From: Amycolatopsis sp. WQ 127309
GTDB taxonomy: Bacteria > Actinomycetota > Actinomycetes > Mycobacteriales > Pseudonocardiaceae
Direction: 5' to 3'
Assembly: GCF_023023025.1 (NCBI RefSeq)
Contig: NZ_CP095481.1
Location: forward strand, 4,588,001 to 4,652,000
Length of the DNA: 64,000 nucleotides
The translations under genes and the position numbers were made by a program. This document shows positions 16,994 through 27,775 of the stretch, piece after piece. Each line of letters begins with the position of its first letter. Positions within the stretch are counted from its first letter, which is position 1. The notes beneath the pieces are model-generated. The model was not told the origin of the DNA. It did not search any database and was given only the letters and a program-made list of their open reading frames with translations.

Positions 16994-19045
16994 ATGCGTT
17001 ATGGCCGAATGGTTCTTGCCTCGTTGCTGGGGCTTTCGCTGACGGTCCCGCTCACCGGGATGGCCGCCGCTCAGCCGTGGCGCGACGCCCGGCAGTCGCC
17101 CGATCGCCGCGCCGCGGAACTGGTCGCGGCGATGACCCTGGACGAGAAGATCTCCCAGCTGCACCTGCAGCCCGACGCCGAGCACCAGCGGTTCGTGCCG
17201 CCGATCCCGCGGCTCGGCGTGCCCGGGTTCCGGATCGCCAACGGCCCGGCCGGCATGGGCCCGGCCGACGACAAACCGCAGAAACCGGCGACCGCGCTGC
17301 CCGCCACGATGGCGCTGGCCTCGACGTTCGACACCGACGCCGCGCGCCGCTACGGCCGGCTGATCGGCAGTGAGACCCGCGCGCTCGCGCACAACGTGTC
17401 CGAGGCGCCCGACATCAACATCGCGCGCGTCCCGCGCAACGGCCGGACGTTCGAGGGCATGGGGGAGGACCCGGTGCTCGCCGGGGCGCTGGCCGCCGCC
17501 GACATCCGCGGCATCCAGGAGAACGGCACCATCGCCGAGGTCAAGCACTACGCGGCGAACAACCAGGAGACGCAGCGGCAGAGCATCGACGAGCACATCG
17601 ACGAGCGCACGCTCAACGAGATCTACCTGCCGCACTTCGAACAGGCCGTCACCGAAGGCCGGGCCGGGTCGGTGATGTGCGCCTACCCGAAGATCAACGG
17701 CGTCTTCACGTGCGAGAACCCCGCGCTGCTGCAGGGAAAGCTGCGCGACGACTGGGGCTTCAAGGGGTTCGTGCAGTCCGACTGGGGCGCCGCGCACAGC
17801 ACGGTCGGCTCGGCGAACGCGGGCATGAACCTCGAGATGATCGACGGCACCTGGTACGGCGACAAGCTGAAGCAGGCGGTGCTCGCCGGGCAGGTCACCG
17901 AGCAGCGCGTCGACCAGCTGCTGCTGCCGCGGTTGCGGACGATGTTCGCCTTCGGCCAGTTCGACCACCCGCCGGTGCTCACGCCGTTGCCGGCCGCCGA
18001 GCACGACGCGGCCGCGAAGCAGTTCGCCGAGCGCGGCATGGTGCTGCTGCGCAACGAACACGCGCAGTTGCCGCTCGACTCCGCCGCGGTGCGGTCGATC
18101 GCGCTGATCGGCCCGTTCGCGACCCAGGCGAAGACCGGCGGTGGCGGCAGCTCCGCCGTCATCCCGACGTCCACAGTGGACCCCTTGGCGGGCCTCCGGC
18201 AGCGGGTTCCGGGCGCCGCGGTGACGCTCGACGACGGCAGTGACCCCGCGCGGGCGGCGGCCCTGGCCGGGGCGTCCGACGTCGCGGTCGTGATGGTCGG
18301 CGACAACGAACTGGAGGGCAAGGACCGCCCGAGCCTGGCGCTGGACGGCAACCAGGACGCGCTCGTCGCGGCGGTCGCCGCGGCCAACCCGCACACGGTG
18401 GTCGTGGTGAAGAGCGGCGGCCCGGTGCTCATGCCGTGGGCGTCGTCGGTGCCCGCGATCCTGCAGGCCTGGTACCCGGGCCAGCAGGACGGCGCGGCGG
18501 TGGCGGGTGTGCTCTTCGGTGACAGCAACCCGTCGGCGAAGCTCCCGATCACGTTCCCGGCGGCGGACGCCGACACCCCGGCGAACACACCCGAGCAGTT
18601 CCCCGGCGTCGACGGCGTGGCTTCGTACTCGGAAGGTCTGCAGGTCGGCTACCGCTGGTTCGACGCGCAGGGCAAGGCGCCGCTGTTCCCGTTCGGCTAC
18701 GGCCTGTCGTACACGACGTTCGCCTTCTCGGGCCTGTCGGTCCGCAACACGGGCGACGGCGCGACGGCGACGTTCACGGTCCGCAACACCGGCCACCGCG
18801 CGGGCGCCGAGGTCGCGCAGCTGTACCTGGGCTTCCCGGCCGCCGCGGGCGAACCGCCCCGCCAGCTCAAGGGCTTCGAGCGGGTGCAGCTGGCGCCGGG
18901 GCAGGCCCAGCGCGTGACGATCAAGCTGGACACCCGCGACTTCTCGATCTGGGACAAGGCGTGGCGCCCGGTCCACGGCGGCTTCACGATCCAGGTGGGC
19001 GACTCGTCCCGCTCCCTGCCGCTGAAGGCGTCCCTGCACCGCTGA
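16994..19045 (+). CDS. Secreted GH3 beta-glucosidase
   Basis: A 683-residue exported glycosidase. Signal peptide MRYGRMVLASLLGLSLTVPL with cleavage near AAAQ. The N-terminal TIM-barrel carries KHYAANNQE (substrate-binding Lys-His) and the nucleophile Asp263 in GFVQSDWGAAHS. Then follow the alpha/beta sandwich domain (GGGGSSAVIPTSTVDPLAGL, KDRPSLAL) and a C-terminal fibronectin-III-like domain (AQLYLGF, KGFERVQL). GH3 enzymes cleave terminal beta-linked glucose, xylose or similar residues from oligosaccharides. The ATG at 16994 follows GAGGGAGA; in-frame starts upstream lack a signal-peptide context. With the GH43 and GH27 enzymes here it suggests a plant-polysaccharide lifestyle. Confidence 0.9.
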   Translation: MRYGRMVLASLLGLSLTVPLTGMAAAQPWRDARQSPDRRAAELVAAMTLDEKISQLHLQPDAEHQRFVPPIPRLGVPGFRIANGPAGMGPADDKPQKPATALPATMALASTFDTDAARRYGRLIGSETRALAHNVSEAPDINIARVPRNGRTFEGMGEDPVLAGALAAADIRGIQENGTIAEVKHYAANNQETQRQSIDEHIDERTLNEIYLPHFEQAVTEGRAGSVMCAYPKINGVFTCENPALLQGKLRDDWGFKGFVQSDWGAAHSTVGSANAGMNLEMIDGTWYGDKLKQAVLAGQVTEQRVDQLLLPRLRTMFAFGQFDHPPVLTPLPAAEHDAAAKQFAERGMVLLRNEHAQLPLDSAAVRSIALIGPFATQAKTGGGGSSAVIPTSTVDPLAGLRQRVPGAAVTLDDGSDPARAAALAGASDVAVVMVGDNELEGKDRPSLALDGNQDALVAAVAAANPHTVVVVKSGGPVLMPWASSVPAILQAWYPGQQDGAAVAGVLFGDSNPSAKLPITFPAADADTPANTPEQFPGVDGVASYSEGLQVGYRWFDAQGKAPLFPFGYGLSYTTFAFSGLSVRNTGDGATATFTVRNTGHRAGAEVAQLYLGFPAAAGEPPRQLKGFERVQLAPGQAQRVTIKLDTRDFSIWDKAWRPVHGGFTIQVGDSSRSLPLKASLHR

Positions 19046-19052
19046 CCCGCGC

Positions 19053-19111
19053 AAGTCCGTGAATGCCACATCGAGGGACCAAGTGTCCGTGAATGTGGCA
19101 TTCACGGACTT
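19053..19111. repeat. Intergenic palindrome, GTCCGTGAATG type
   Basis: Perfect 18-base inverted arms (AAGTCCGTGAATGCCACA at 19053 and its complement ending at 19111) lie between the converging GH3 and lipoprotein genes, with a third partial copy at 19084. It probably forms a bidirectional terminator and belongs to a dispersed palindrome class. Confidence 0.7.
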
Positions 19112-19129
19112 CGGGCCGACCCCAGCGGC

Positions 19130-19705
19130 TCAGGCCTTGCAGCCGGGTGCGGCCGCGGCGGCGGCTATCAGCTTCGGTGACTCCGCCAGCGGGGCCACCG
19201 GGTCGTAGACGCCGTCGATGTCCTTCTGGGCCAGGTCGAGGGCGTCGCCCGCCGGGTCCTGGGACGCCTGGTCGCCCGGCTTCGCCCGGTCCAGCTCGGT
19301 CTTCGCCGAGGCCGCGCGGTCCCGGGACGTCGTGAACTTCGTGACGAACGCCGTCCGGACCTGCTCCGCCAGCGGCTCCGGGGCCGGCGGCAGCGCCGCC
19401 AGCTTGTCCACCACCTCACCGGTCCGGTTCGCGATCCCGCCCAACTGGACGGAGAGCGCCTTCTGCGCCTCGGCGACCGTCGTCGGAGGGGCTCCGGGCG
19501 GCCCGGTCTCGGCGTTGGTGCGCACGCGGTAGCCGTTGATCGCGGAACAGAAGCCGTCCACCCAGCTCAGGACGGCCGGATCCGCGGTCGGCGCCACCGG
19601 GAACGGCGAGGTCACCGTCACGGTCGGGGCGGCCGGTTCCGCCCCGGGTCCGGTACAGGCGGTCAGGGCCAGGCCCACGCCCAGCAGGCCTGCGGCGATC
19701 CTCAT
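19130..19705 (-). CDS. Putative lipoprotein of unknown function
   Basis: A 191-residue protein with a lipobox: MRIAAGLLGVGLALTAC, so Cys17 is the predicted lipidated residue. After a Pro/Thr/Val-rich linker the body is mainly helical and rich in Ala, Asp and Lys, with a pair of cysteines (GFCSAI and the C-terminal PGCKA) that may form a disulfide. I do not recognise a named domain. The protein is probably attached to the outer face of the membrane. The start codon at 19705 is the one that gives an intact signal sequence. No operon partner: the next leftward gene is 61 bases upstream. Confidence 0.75.
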   Translation of the reverse strand: MRIAAGLLGVGLALTACTGPGAEPAAPTVTVTSPFPVAPTADPAVLSWVDGFCSAINGYRVRTNAETGPPGAPPTTVAEAQKALSVQLGGIANRTGEVVDKLAALPPAPEPLAEQVRTAFVTKFTTSRDRAASAKTELDRAKPGDQASQDPAGDALDLAQKDIDGVYDPVAPLAESPKLIAAAAAAPGCKA

Positions 19706-19766
19706 GTTTCCCCCTCGCGGTGCTTCGTTGCCGCGTACACGCGCGAGGGGGGCGAACGGTTGCCCC

Positions 19767-20024
19767 TCAGGCGGCAAGTGCCGCGCCGAGCGCGAGGAGG
19801 CCGTCGTCGGTCAGCTCCGCGCGCGCCCACTGCCCGACGGCGACGGCCGGGCCGAGCGCCGGCCGGATCAGCCCGGCGCGGGCCAGGTCGTGCGCGGTCG
19901 CCTGGTCGCAGCACGGCAGGCCGTCGACGCGCAGGTCGGGTTCGCAGCTGCAGGTCAGCTCGGCCCGCCCGGCCCCGACGGCCCGCAGCATCGCGAGCGC
20001 CCGGCGGTTCAGCGTGGTGGACAT
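19767..20024 (-). CDS. Small Cys-containing protein of unknown function
   Basis: An 85-residue protein. A central cluster TCSCEPDLRVDGLPCCDQ has four cysteines that could bind a metal, between two helical segments (NRRALAMLRAVGAG and ATAHDLARAGLI). The C-terminal part, ARAELTDDGLLAL, resembles the wing of a winged helix, so it may be a minimal DNA-binding protein. The ATG at 20024 has GGAGGGGG upstream at good spacing, which is the best evidence that it is real. An in-frame extension further upstream lacks such a site. Confidence 0.65.
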   Translation of the reverse strand: MSTTLNRRALAMLRAVGAGRAELTCSCEPDLRVDGLPCCDQATAHDLARAGLIRPALGPAVAVGQWARAELTDDGLLALGAALAA

Positions 20025-20144
20025 GGTGTGCCCCCTCCATGGTTCCGTCGGGAAGGAGACGTGACCGCGGTCACCGAATACGCCACCGCGGCCAGGTTCC
20101 CCCGAAAAGGTGCACGCCGGGCCGGCGCCTGGTGGGATGAACCC

Positions 20145-20459
20145 ATGACGGACCAGATCGGCGACCCGGCGGTGCGTGCCTTCGTGGACGCGCTGAACGC
20201 GGGCGACCGCACGGCGTTCCAGGCCGCGCTGACCCCGGACGCGACGATGTCCGACGACGGCACCGAGCGCGACCTCGGCGAGTGGACCGAGCGGGAGATC
20301 TTCTCGAGCGACGGCCACCTGACGGTCGAGAAGGCGCAGGACGACGGCCGTTCGTTCGTCGCGAGCTACTCGAACGCGACGTGGGGCGCGATGCGCACCC
20401 GCTGGAGCTTCACGGTCCGCGACGGCAAGGTCGCCCGCTTCGAAACCGGCCAGGCCTGA
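20145..20459 (+). CDS. SnoaL/NTF2-like protein
   Basis: A 104-residue protein with an NTF2-like cone fold: an N-terminal helix (DPAVRAFVDALNAGDRTAFQAALTP), then DATMSDDGTERDLGEWTEREIF and a curved sheet ending TRWSFTVRDGKVARFETG. Members are small enzymes or ligand-binding proteins, such as polyketide cyclases and ketosteroid-isomerase-like proteins. No catalytic residues can be assigned here, so the substrate is unknown. Single gene, preceded by about 100 bases of non-coding sequence and ended by a strong hairpin at 20465-20523. Confidence 0.75.
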   Translation: MTDQIGDPAVRAFVDALNAGDRTAFQAALTPDATMSDDGTERDLGEWTEREIFSSDGHLTVEKAQDDGRSFVASYSNATWGAMRTRWSFTVRDGKVARFETGQA

Positions 20460-20464
20460 CCCCG

Positions 20465-20523
20465 AACGCCGTGAGGGGCACCTTCAGGGACGCTGAATCC
20501 CTGAAGGTGTCCCTCACGGCGTT
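20465..20523. repeat. Bidirectional terminator-like palindrome
   Basis: Long inverted arms beginning AACGCCGTGAGGG (20465) and ending at 20523, with one mismatch (G/T) in the arm, lie between two converging genes. Similar in design to the GTCCGTGAATG and GCCGTGAAGG palindromes elsewhere in the window. Confidence 0.7.
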
Positions 20524-20550
20524 GGTGTGACTCCTGAGGCGGGAGTGACG

Positions 20551-21252
20551 TCAGAGACGCTCCTGGAGCGCGTCGGCCGCCGCGAGGAGGTCCGCGGCCC
20601 AGCGGGCGCCCGGCTTGCGGCCGATGCGCTCGATCGGGCCGGACACCGAGACCGCCGCGACCACCGTGCCGGCCGAGTCGCGGACCGGCGCCGAGATGCT
20701 CGCCACTCCCGGCTCGCGCTCGGCGACGCTCTGCGCCCAGCCGCGGCGGCGGACTTCCAGCAGCGTGCGCTCGCCGAAGACCGCGTCCGCCAGGATCGTG
20801 CGCTGCGTGTGCGGATCCGCCCACGCCGCCAGCACCTTCGCGCCCGAGCCCGCCGTCATCGGCAGCCGGGAGCCGATCGGGACCGTGTCGCGCAGGCCCG
20901 ACGGCGGTTCGGCCGTCGCGACGCACACGCGCTGGACGCCGTCACGCCGGTACAGCTGCACGCTTTCGCCGGTGACGTCCCGCAGTTTGGGCAGGACCAC
21001 GCCGGCGGCGTCGAGCAGCGGGTCGGTCGAACCACCCGCGAGTTCGGCCAGTGCCGTGCCCGGGCGCCAGCGTCCGTCCGGTCCGCGACGCAGCAGGCGG
21101 TGCACCTCGAGACCGACCGCGAGCCGGTGCGCGGTCGCCCGCGGTAACCCGGTCCGCGTGCACAGTTCCGCCAGGCCGCAGGGGTCGTCGGCGACCGCCT
21201 GCAGAACGGCCACTGCTTTGTCCAGTACTCCGATACCGCTATGCTGTCCCAC
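20551..21252 (-). CDS. ndgR: IclR-family regulator, NdgR-like
   Basis: A 233-residue regulator with an N-terminal winged helix ([23 protein letters not shown], then [17 protein letters not shown]) and a C-terminal IclR effector domain (about 75-230). Its position, divergent from leuCD, matches Streptomyces NdgR and M. tuberculosis Rv2989. These control leucine and other amino-acid genes, probably sensing an amino acid or leucine-pathway intermediate. GTG start at 21252. The 146-base gap to leuC holds a TACTAG box and two TGGGAA-containing repeats, the likely operator. The gene converges on the SnoaL-like gene. Confidence 0.85.
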   Translation of the reverse strand: MGQHSGIGVLDKAVAVLQAVADDPCGLAELCTRTGLPRATAHRLAVGLEVHRLLRRGPDGRWRPGTALAELAGGSTDPLLDAAGVVLPKLRDVTGESVQLYRRDGVQRVCVATAEPPSGLRDTVPIGSRLPMTAGSGAKVLAAWADPHTQRTILADAVFGERTLLEVRRRGWAQSVAEREPGVASISAPVRDSAGTVVAAVSVSGPIERIGRKPGARWAADLLAAADALQERL

Positions 21253-21259
21253 GACCCGA

Positions 21260-21299
21260 TACTAGCGTCCCGCACTTTGGGAAGTCCAGCATCTGGGAA
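21260..21299. promoter_or_regulatory. Candidate ndgR-leuC control region
   Basis: TACTAG at 21260-21265 could be a -10 element. TTTGGGAA (21276-21283) and TCTGGGAA (21292-21299) form a direct repeat 16 bases apart, with CCAGCATCTGG between and over the second. An IclR dimer could bind here. Inferred from position only. Confidence 0.4.
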
Positions 21300-21398
21300 A
21301 CCCGAACTCGAGCTGCGCCCTCCCTTCGCGGCTCGCACCAGTTCCGCAGGTGTGCGCCCGAGTTCCACCACCACAATGAACCGTGGAAGGAGCCGGAG

Positions 21399-22832
<1,434 letters not shown>

Positions 22833-22864
22833 CCACTGCCGATCTCCCGAGAGGAGCTCCCACC

Positions 22865-23467
22865 ATGGAACCGTTCACCCAGCACACCGGCGTCGGCGTC
22901 CCGCTGCGCCGGTCCAACGTGGACACCGACCAGATCATCCCGGCGGTCTACCTCAAGCGGGTCACCCGGACCGGCTTCGAGGACGGCCTGTTCGCCGCCT
23001 GGCGCGGCGACGAGCAGTTCATCCTCAACCAGGAGCCGTTCAACGCCGGCAGCGTGCTCGTCGCCGGACCGGACTTCGGCACCGGTTCCTCCCGCGAACA
23101 CGCCGTCTGGGCGCTGATGGACTACGGCTTCCGGGCCGTCATCTCCGCCCGGTTCGCCGACATCTTCCGCGGCAACTCCGGCAAGGGCGGCCTGGTGGCC
23201 GCCCAGTGCGAGCAGCACGACGTCGAACTGCTCTGGAAACTGCTCGAGAACGAGCCCGGCACCGAGGTCACGGTGGACCTCGAGACCAAGACCGTGCGGG
23301 CCAAGGACTTCACCGCGCCGTTCCAGATCGACGAATACGTCCGCTGGCGGCTGCTCGAAGGACTCGACGACATCGCTCTCACGTTGCGCCATGCCGGTGA
23401 GATCGACGGCTTCGAGACGACCCGTCCGTCCTGGAAGCCGACGACCACGCCGATCGCCGCCGGCTAG
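22865..23467 (+). CDS. leuD: 3-isopropylmalate dehydratase small subunit
   Basis: A 200-residue swivelling-domain subunit of isopropylmalate isomerase. [18 protein letters not shown] and the substrate-binding loop [17 protein letters not shown] are diagnostic. It forms a heterodimer with LeuC and completes the active site. It starts after GAGAGGAG, 32 bases downstream of leuC. The hupB gene follows 250 bases later with its own promoter, as in mycobacteria. Confidence 0.98.
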   Translation: MEPFTQHTGVGVPLRRSNVDTDQIIPAVYLKRVTRTGFEDGLFAAWRGDEQFILNQEPFNAGSVLVAGPDFGTGSSREHAVWALMDYGFRAVISARFADIFRGNSGKGGLVAAQCEQHDVELLWKLLENEPGTEVTVDLETKTVRAKDFTAPFQIDEYVRWRLLEGLDDIALTLRHAGEIDGFETTRPSWKPTTTPIAAG

Positions 23468-23633
23468 CCCGGCCCCGGCCGGCCGCGGGGGCGGGATCCC
23501 TTGCCCTGCAACGGGAATCCCGCCCTCCGTGGCTCGCCGTCACACTGCTTCCAACGGCCCTCCGGCGCCCCGTCAAGGGGCTCGTCCGCGAGGCGGAACC
23601 CGTCCCGGGGCAAGGGAAGGTTTCCGCGAGCCG

Positions 23634-23660
23634 TTGGAATTTGTGCTGCGTTGGTAATAC
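23634..23660 (+). promoter_or_regulatory. Promoter of the second HU gene
   Basis: TTGGAA (23634-23639), a 15-base spacer and TAATAC (23655-23660). The block matches the promoter of the first HU gene nearly base for base, including the TTTGTGC after the first element. The region 23560-23633 also resembles the other copy (shared GGCGGAACCCG), so promoter and gene were duplicated together. Confidence 0.6.
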
Positions 23661-23717
23661 CGTGTCGCTAGTCGGCCGAGGTGGCCGTGGACGGGTACTT
23701 CCTTCTTGGAGGACTGG

Positions 23718-24443
23718 ATGGCCAACAAAGCCCAGCTGATCGAGGCGCTGTCGGAGCGTCTGGGCGACAAGAAGGTGGCTTCGCAGGCCGTTGACGGTCT
23801 GGTCGACATCATCATCCGGACGGTCAACAAGGGCGAGAAGGTGAACATCACCGGCTTCGGCGTGTTCGAGAAGCGCGCCCGTGCCGCTCGCACCGCGCGC
23901 AACCCGCGCACCGGTCAGGCCGTGAAGGTCAAGAAGACCAACGTGCCCGCCTTCCGGGCGGGGACGACCTTCAAGGACGTCATCTCCGGCGCGAAGAAGC
24001 TGGCCAAGGCCGCTCCGGTCCGGCGCGCCACGGCGGCGTCCACGACGACTCGTGCGTCCGTGGCGAAGGCGTCCGCGCCGGCGAAGGCCACCAGCACGCG
24101 GGCCACCACACCCCGCGCGGCCGCGGCGAAGCCCGCCACGGCCCGGGCGACGGCCACGCGGACCCGCGCCACCGCGGCGAAGCCGGCCACGACCCGCACG
24201 GCGGCGAAGCCCGCCGCGGCCAAGGCGACGGCCGCCAAGGCCGCACCGGCGAAGACGACCACCACGAGGGCGAAGGCGGCCCCGAAGGCGACGGCGGCGA
24301 AGACCACCACCGCCCGCAAGCCGGCCGCCACCCGCACCACAGCAGCCAAGACGACCACGGCGGCGAAGACCACCACGGCAGCGAAGACGACCGCGGCGAA
24401 GACGCCGGCCAGGCGGACGTCGACCGCGGCCAAGAAGAGCTGA
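23718..24443 (+). CDS. hupB: HU-family nucleoid protein HupB with long Lys/Ala tail
   Basis: A 241-residue histone-like protein. The first 90 residues are HU ([17 protein letters not shown] to [15 protein letters not shown]), and the rest is a Lys/Ala/Thr/Arg tail with repeated AAKTTT-like units. It differs from the paralogue at 7566-8252 at only a few of the first 100 residues; the tails differ in length and order. Location after leuD matches mycobacterial hupB (Rv2986c), so this is taken as the ancestral copy. GGAGG at 23708-23712 precedes the ATG. A perfect 18-bp terminator follows. It wraps and bridges DNA, and the tail resembles linker histone H1. Confidence 0.97.
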   Translation: MANKAQLIEALSERLGDKKVASQAVDGLVDIIIRTVNKGEKVNITGFGVFEKRARAARTARNPRTGQAVKVKKTNVPAFRAGTTFKDVISGAKKLAKAAPVRRATAASTTTRASVAKASAPAKATSTRATTPRAAAAKPATARATATRTRATAAKPATTRTAAKPAAAKATAAKAAPAKTTTTRAKAAPKATAAKTTTARKPAATRTTAAKTTTAAKTTTAAKTTAAKTPARRTSTAAKKS

Positions 24444-24462
24444 CCCGCGGCACCCGAGTTTC

Positions 24463-24504
24463 CCAGGCAGGGCCCCGCGCGACCGAGCGCGGGGCCCTGC
24501 CTGG
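24463..24504 (+). terminator. Terminator of hupB
   Basis: Perfect 18-bp GC stem (24463-24480 with 24487-24504) and a 6-base loop, 19 bases past the stop codon. No T-run. Confidence 0.85.
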
Positions 24505-24825
24505 TTCGCACCCCGGTGCGCCAGAAGCAATCCCGCCCGTTCCGGTACACGAGCCCACTCTGCGAAAACATGAGCGGTATTCGCGTGTGCCGTAAGAGTT
24601 ACTCACGGCGAGGACGCCTTTCCCGAAAGGAACACGCACACCGCCACTCGGGCTACTCTCGCGTCGCCGGGACCGGTTCCGATCAATTCCGCCAAGTCGC
24701 TTGAGCGCCCGGCCGAGTGATGCCACGCTGCGTTTCTCGGAACCCGCGTCCGGCGGGGCCGGCAGCCGAGCAAGGCGAACCTGGGGGCGACCACCATCGA
24801 CATCCGGCTTCTCGGTTCCTTCCAG
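24505..24825. other. Intergenic region before the second SARP regulator
   Basis: About 320 bases without a supported gene. A near-palindrome CCGTAAGAGTTACTCACGG (about 24590-24608) could be an operator. The last 30-45 bases (24781-24825) appear to encode the true N-terminus of the next gene; see that entry. Confidence 0.4.
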
Positions 24826-27564
24826 GTGCTCGTCGACGGTTCAGCGGTCCTGCTCACCAGTTCCCGCCAGCGCGCGCTGCTCGCGACGCTCGCGCTGGCC
24901 GCGGGCCGCCTGGTCTCGATCGACACCCTCGCGCGCGGCGTCTGGGGCGAAGCGCCGCCCGCGCACATCCGGGGGAGCCTGCAGACGTACGTGATGCGCC
25001 TGCGCCGCCTGTGCGGCGAGGACACCGTCGTCACCGAGCCGGAGGGGTACCGGCTGGTCGTGGACCCGTCCCGGGTGGACGCCCTGCGCTTCCTGCGCAC
25101 CCTGGACCAGGCCGCGGCCACCACCGAGCCCGCGCACCGCCGCACCCTGCTCACCACCGCCCTCGGCACCTGGGGCGGCACTCCGCTCGAAGGCGTCGGA
25201 TCACCCGCGCTGGCGGCCGAATGGGGGCCGCTGCTGACCGAGCGGTACCTGTTCGCCGTCGAGCAGCGGATCGACCTCGACGGCGGGCTCGTCCCGGACG
25301 CGCGGCTGATCGCCGAGCTCACCGACCTCGTCTCGCAGCACCCGCTGCGGGAATCCTTGTGGGAACGGCTGGTGCGCGTGCTCGCCCGGTCCGGGCGCCG
25401 CGCCGAGGCGCTGTCGCGCTACGCCGGGCTCCGCGCGCTGCTGGCCGACGAGCTCGGCGTCGAACCGGGCGAAGACCTGCGCCGCCTGCACGCCGAGCTG
25501 CTCGCCGCCGACGCCGAACCCGCCGCCCGCACCGAAGTCCCGCGTCAGCTGCCCTTCGACGTCGCCGGCTTCACCGGCCGCGGCCCCGAACTCGCCGAGC
25601 TGGACCGCCTCCCGCCCGGCGGCGCGTCCGGCATCGTCGTCATCGAAGGCACCGCCGGCGTCGGCAAGACGTCGCTGGCCGTGCACTGGTCCCACCGCGT
25701 CCGGGACCGCTTCCCCGGTGGCCAGCTGTTCCTCGACCTGCGCGGGCACTCCGCGGGCACCCCCGTCACGCCGGAGACGGCGCTGGCCGGCTTCCTGCGC
25801 GCGCTCGGCGTCCCGCCCGAGACGTGGCCTTCCACAGTGGAGGAACGCTCCGGCCTGCTGCGCAGCCGGCTGGCGGGCAGCCGCACGCTGATGCTGCTCG
25901 ACAACGCCCGCGACGCCGACCAGGTCCGCCCGCTGCTGCCCGGCACCGGCAACCTCGTCGTCGTGACCAGCCGCAACCAGCTGCGCGGCCTGGTCGCCCG
26001 CGACGGCGCCCGCCGCATCGCCCTGCGCTCCTTCGACGACCGCGACGCCGAAGCGCTGCTCGCCGGGAGCGTCGGGCCGCAGCGCATCGCCGCCGAACCC
26101 GGCGCCGTCGCGGAGCTCGTGCAGCTCTGCGGCCGGCTGCCGCTGGCGCTGGCTCTCGCGGGCGAACGCGCGTCACGCTTCTCCGGCGTTTCGCTGGCCG
26201 GGATCGTCGAAGAGCTGCGCGACCAGAAGCTGCGGCTCGACACCCTGCGCGACCCGCAGGACGCCGGCACCGACCTGCGCGCGGCGTTCTCCTGGTCCTA
26301 CAAGGCGTTGCGCCCGGCCGCCGCCCGGTTCTTCCGGCTGCTGGGCCTGCACCCGGGCCTGGCCTTCAGCCTCTCCTCGGCCGCCGCGCTCGCCGGCGCC
26401 GGCCTGCGCGAAGCGCGTGAGCTCGCCGACCAGCTCGCCGCCGCGCACCTGCTCAACCAGCCCAGCACCGACCGCTACCAGTTCCACGACCTGCTGCGCG
26501 TCTACGCCGGCGAGCTCGTCGAGACGGAAACGACCGCGGCGGAACGGGAGGCGGCGCTGCGGCGCCTGGTCGACTGGTACCTCGCCGGCGTCGCGGAGGC
26601 CAACAAGCTCGTCCGGCCCGACCTGCTCACCGACGACATCACGCTCGAACCCGTGCCGCTGCCGGCGGTCCGGTTCGCGCAGCACGAGGACACGATCGCC
26701 TGGTACACCGCCGAACGCCCGGCGCTGACCGCGCTCGTCGGCGTCGCCGCGCAGCACGGCTGGGTCGCCCACGCGTGGAAGCTCGCCTGGCTGCTGCGCG
26801 GGTTCTTCGCCGAACGCCACGACCGCGACGACTGGATCGCGACGGCCGGCATCGCCGTCGCGGCCACCCGCGACGCCGGCGACAACACCGGACTCCAGTA
26901 CAGCGCCAACAACCTCGGTTCGGCCTACCTGCGCACCCTCCAGCCCGACAAGGCCCTCGAAGCGCTGGAAGAAGCGCGGACGGCGTCCGAGACCGGCAAC
27001 GGGACGGCGCTGACCGTCGCGATCCTGTCCAACCTGTCCGGGGCCTACTACGTCCGCGCGGAGTACGCGGAAGCCGAGCGCTACGCCCTCAAGGCCGTCG
27101 ACCTCGCGCGCGACCGCGGCCAGCGCACCTTCGTCCCGCACGCGCTGCTCAACGTCAGCGCGAGCCGCATCGGCCTGCACGACTACGACCACGCGGCCGA
27201 AGCCGCCCAGGCCGCGCACGAAGCCTTCGCCGACCTCGGCGACCGCTACCACGCGGCGCTGGCCCTCGGGAACGTCGCCGAAGCCCTCGAAGGTGCCGGC
27301 AGGCACGACGAAGCGGAGAAGGCGGGGCTCGACGCGCTCGCCGAGCTGAAGGAGCTCAACGCCGACTACGGCACCATCGACGTCCAGATCACCTTGGGCC
27401 GGCTCAAGCTCTACACGGGCCGGCCGCGCGAGGCCGGCGGCCACTGGGCCGAGGCGCTGGCCGCCAGCCAGCGCCTCGGAGATCCCCGCGTCCCGGAGAT
27501 CCAGGCACTGCTGGCCACGGTGCCACCAGAAGAGCCCCCGGCGAAGGACGCGCCGTACCCCTAG
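24826..27564 (+). CDS. AfsR/SARP-family regulator with NB-ARC and TPR domains
   Basis: At least 912 residues with the AfsR architecture: winged helix (residues 1-80, SRQRALLATLALAAGRLVS), activation domain (to about 230, LADELGVEPGEDLRRLHAE), NB-ARC ATPase with Walker A EGTAGVGKTS near 275 and LMLLDNA, and a TPR C-terminus ending near PPEEPPAKDAPYP. The GTG at 24826 is the first ordinary start codon, but in-frame codons just upstream read IDIRLLGSFQ, the conserved first strand of this domain. The true start is therefore probably a rare codon upstream (CTG 24781 or ATC 24796, the latter behind GGGGGCGA), or there is a sequence error. Targets unknown; no biosynthetic cluster is adjacent. Confidence 0.88.
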   Translation: MLVDGSAVLLTSSRQRALLATLALAAGRLVSIDTLARGVWGEAPPAHIRGSLQTYVMRLRRLCGEDTVVTEPEGYRLVVDPSRVDALRFLRTLDQAAATTEPAHRRTLLTTALGTWGGTPLEGVGSPALAAEWGPLLTERYLFAVEQRIDLDGGLVPDARLIAELTDLVSQHPLRESLWERLVRVLARSGRRAEALSRYAGLRALLADELGVEPGEDLRRLHAELLAADAEPAARTEVPRQLPFDVAGFTGRGPELAELDRLPPGGASGIVVIEGTAGVGKTSLAVHWSHRVRDRFPGGQLFLDLRGHSAGTPVTPETALAGFLRALGVPPETWPSTVEERSGLLRSRLAGSRTLMLLDNARDADQVRPLLPGTGNLVVVTSRNQLRGLVARDGARRIALRSFDDRDAEALLAGSVGPQRIAAEPGAVAELVQLCGRLPLALALAGERASRFSGVSLAGIVEELRDQKLRLDTLRDPQDAGTDLRAAFSWSYKALRPAAARFFRLLGLHPGLAFSLSSAAALAGAGLREARELADQLAAAHLLNQPSTDRYQFHDLLRVYAGELVETETTAAEREAALRRLVDWYLAGVAEANKLVRPDLLTDDITLEPVPLPAVRFAQHEDTIAWYTAERPALTALVGVAAQHGWVAHAWKLAWLLRGFFAERHDRDDWIATAGIAVAATRDAGDNTGLQYSANNLGSAYLRTLQPDKALEALEEARTASETGNGTALTVAILSNLSGAYYVRAEYAEAERYALKAVDLARDRGQRTFVPHALLNVSASRIGLHDYDHAAEAAQAAHEAFADLGDRYHAALALGNVAEALEGAGRHDEAEKAGLDALAELKELNADYGTIDVQITLGRLKLYTGRPREAGGHWAEALAASQRLGDPRVPEIQALLATVPPEEPPAKDAPYP

Positions 27565-27651
27565 CCCGGCGCGGCCCAGCGGGGGACCGGAACCAGTACA
27601 CCAACATCCACTGTCACGGCGCTGTCTTCGACGGCTTCGCCTGCCCCCATA

Positions 27652-27734
27652 CGCCCCAATGTGGCGTTGGGTGCGTCAGACGCACCCAATGTGGCGTTGG
27701 GTGCGTCCAGCGCACCCAACGCCACATTGGGGCG
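27652..27734. repeat. Intergenic palindrome, CCCCAATGTGGCG type
   Basis: Perfect 24-base inverted arms (27652-27675 and 27711-27734) with a nested copy between. They lie between the converging SARP and mutT1 genes. A relative occurs at 35411-35493. Probably a bidirectional terminator. Confidence 0.75.
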
Positions 27735-27775
27735 CTCGGGGGCCGGCGAAACTCGGGAGGCCGGTGGCGCTCGGG

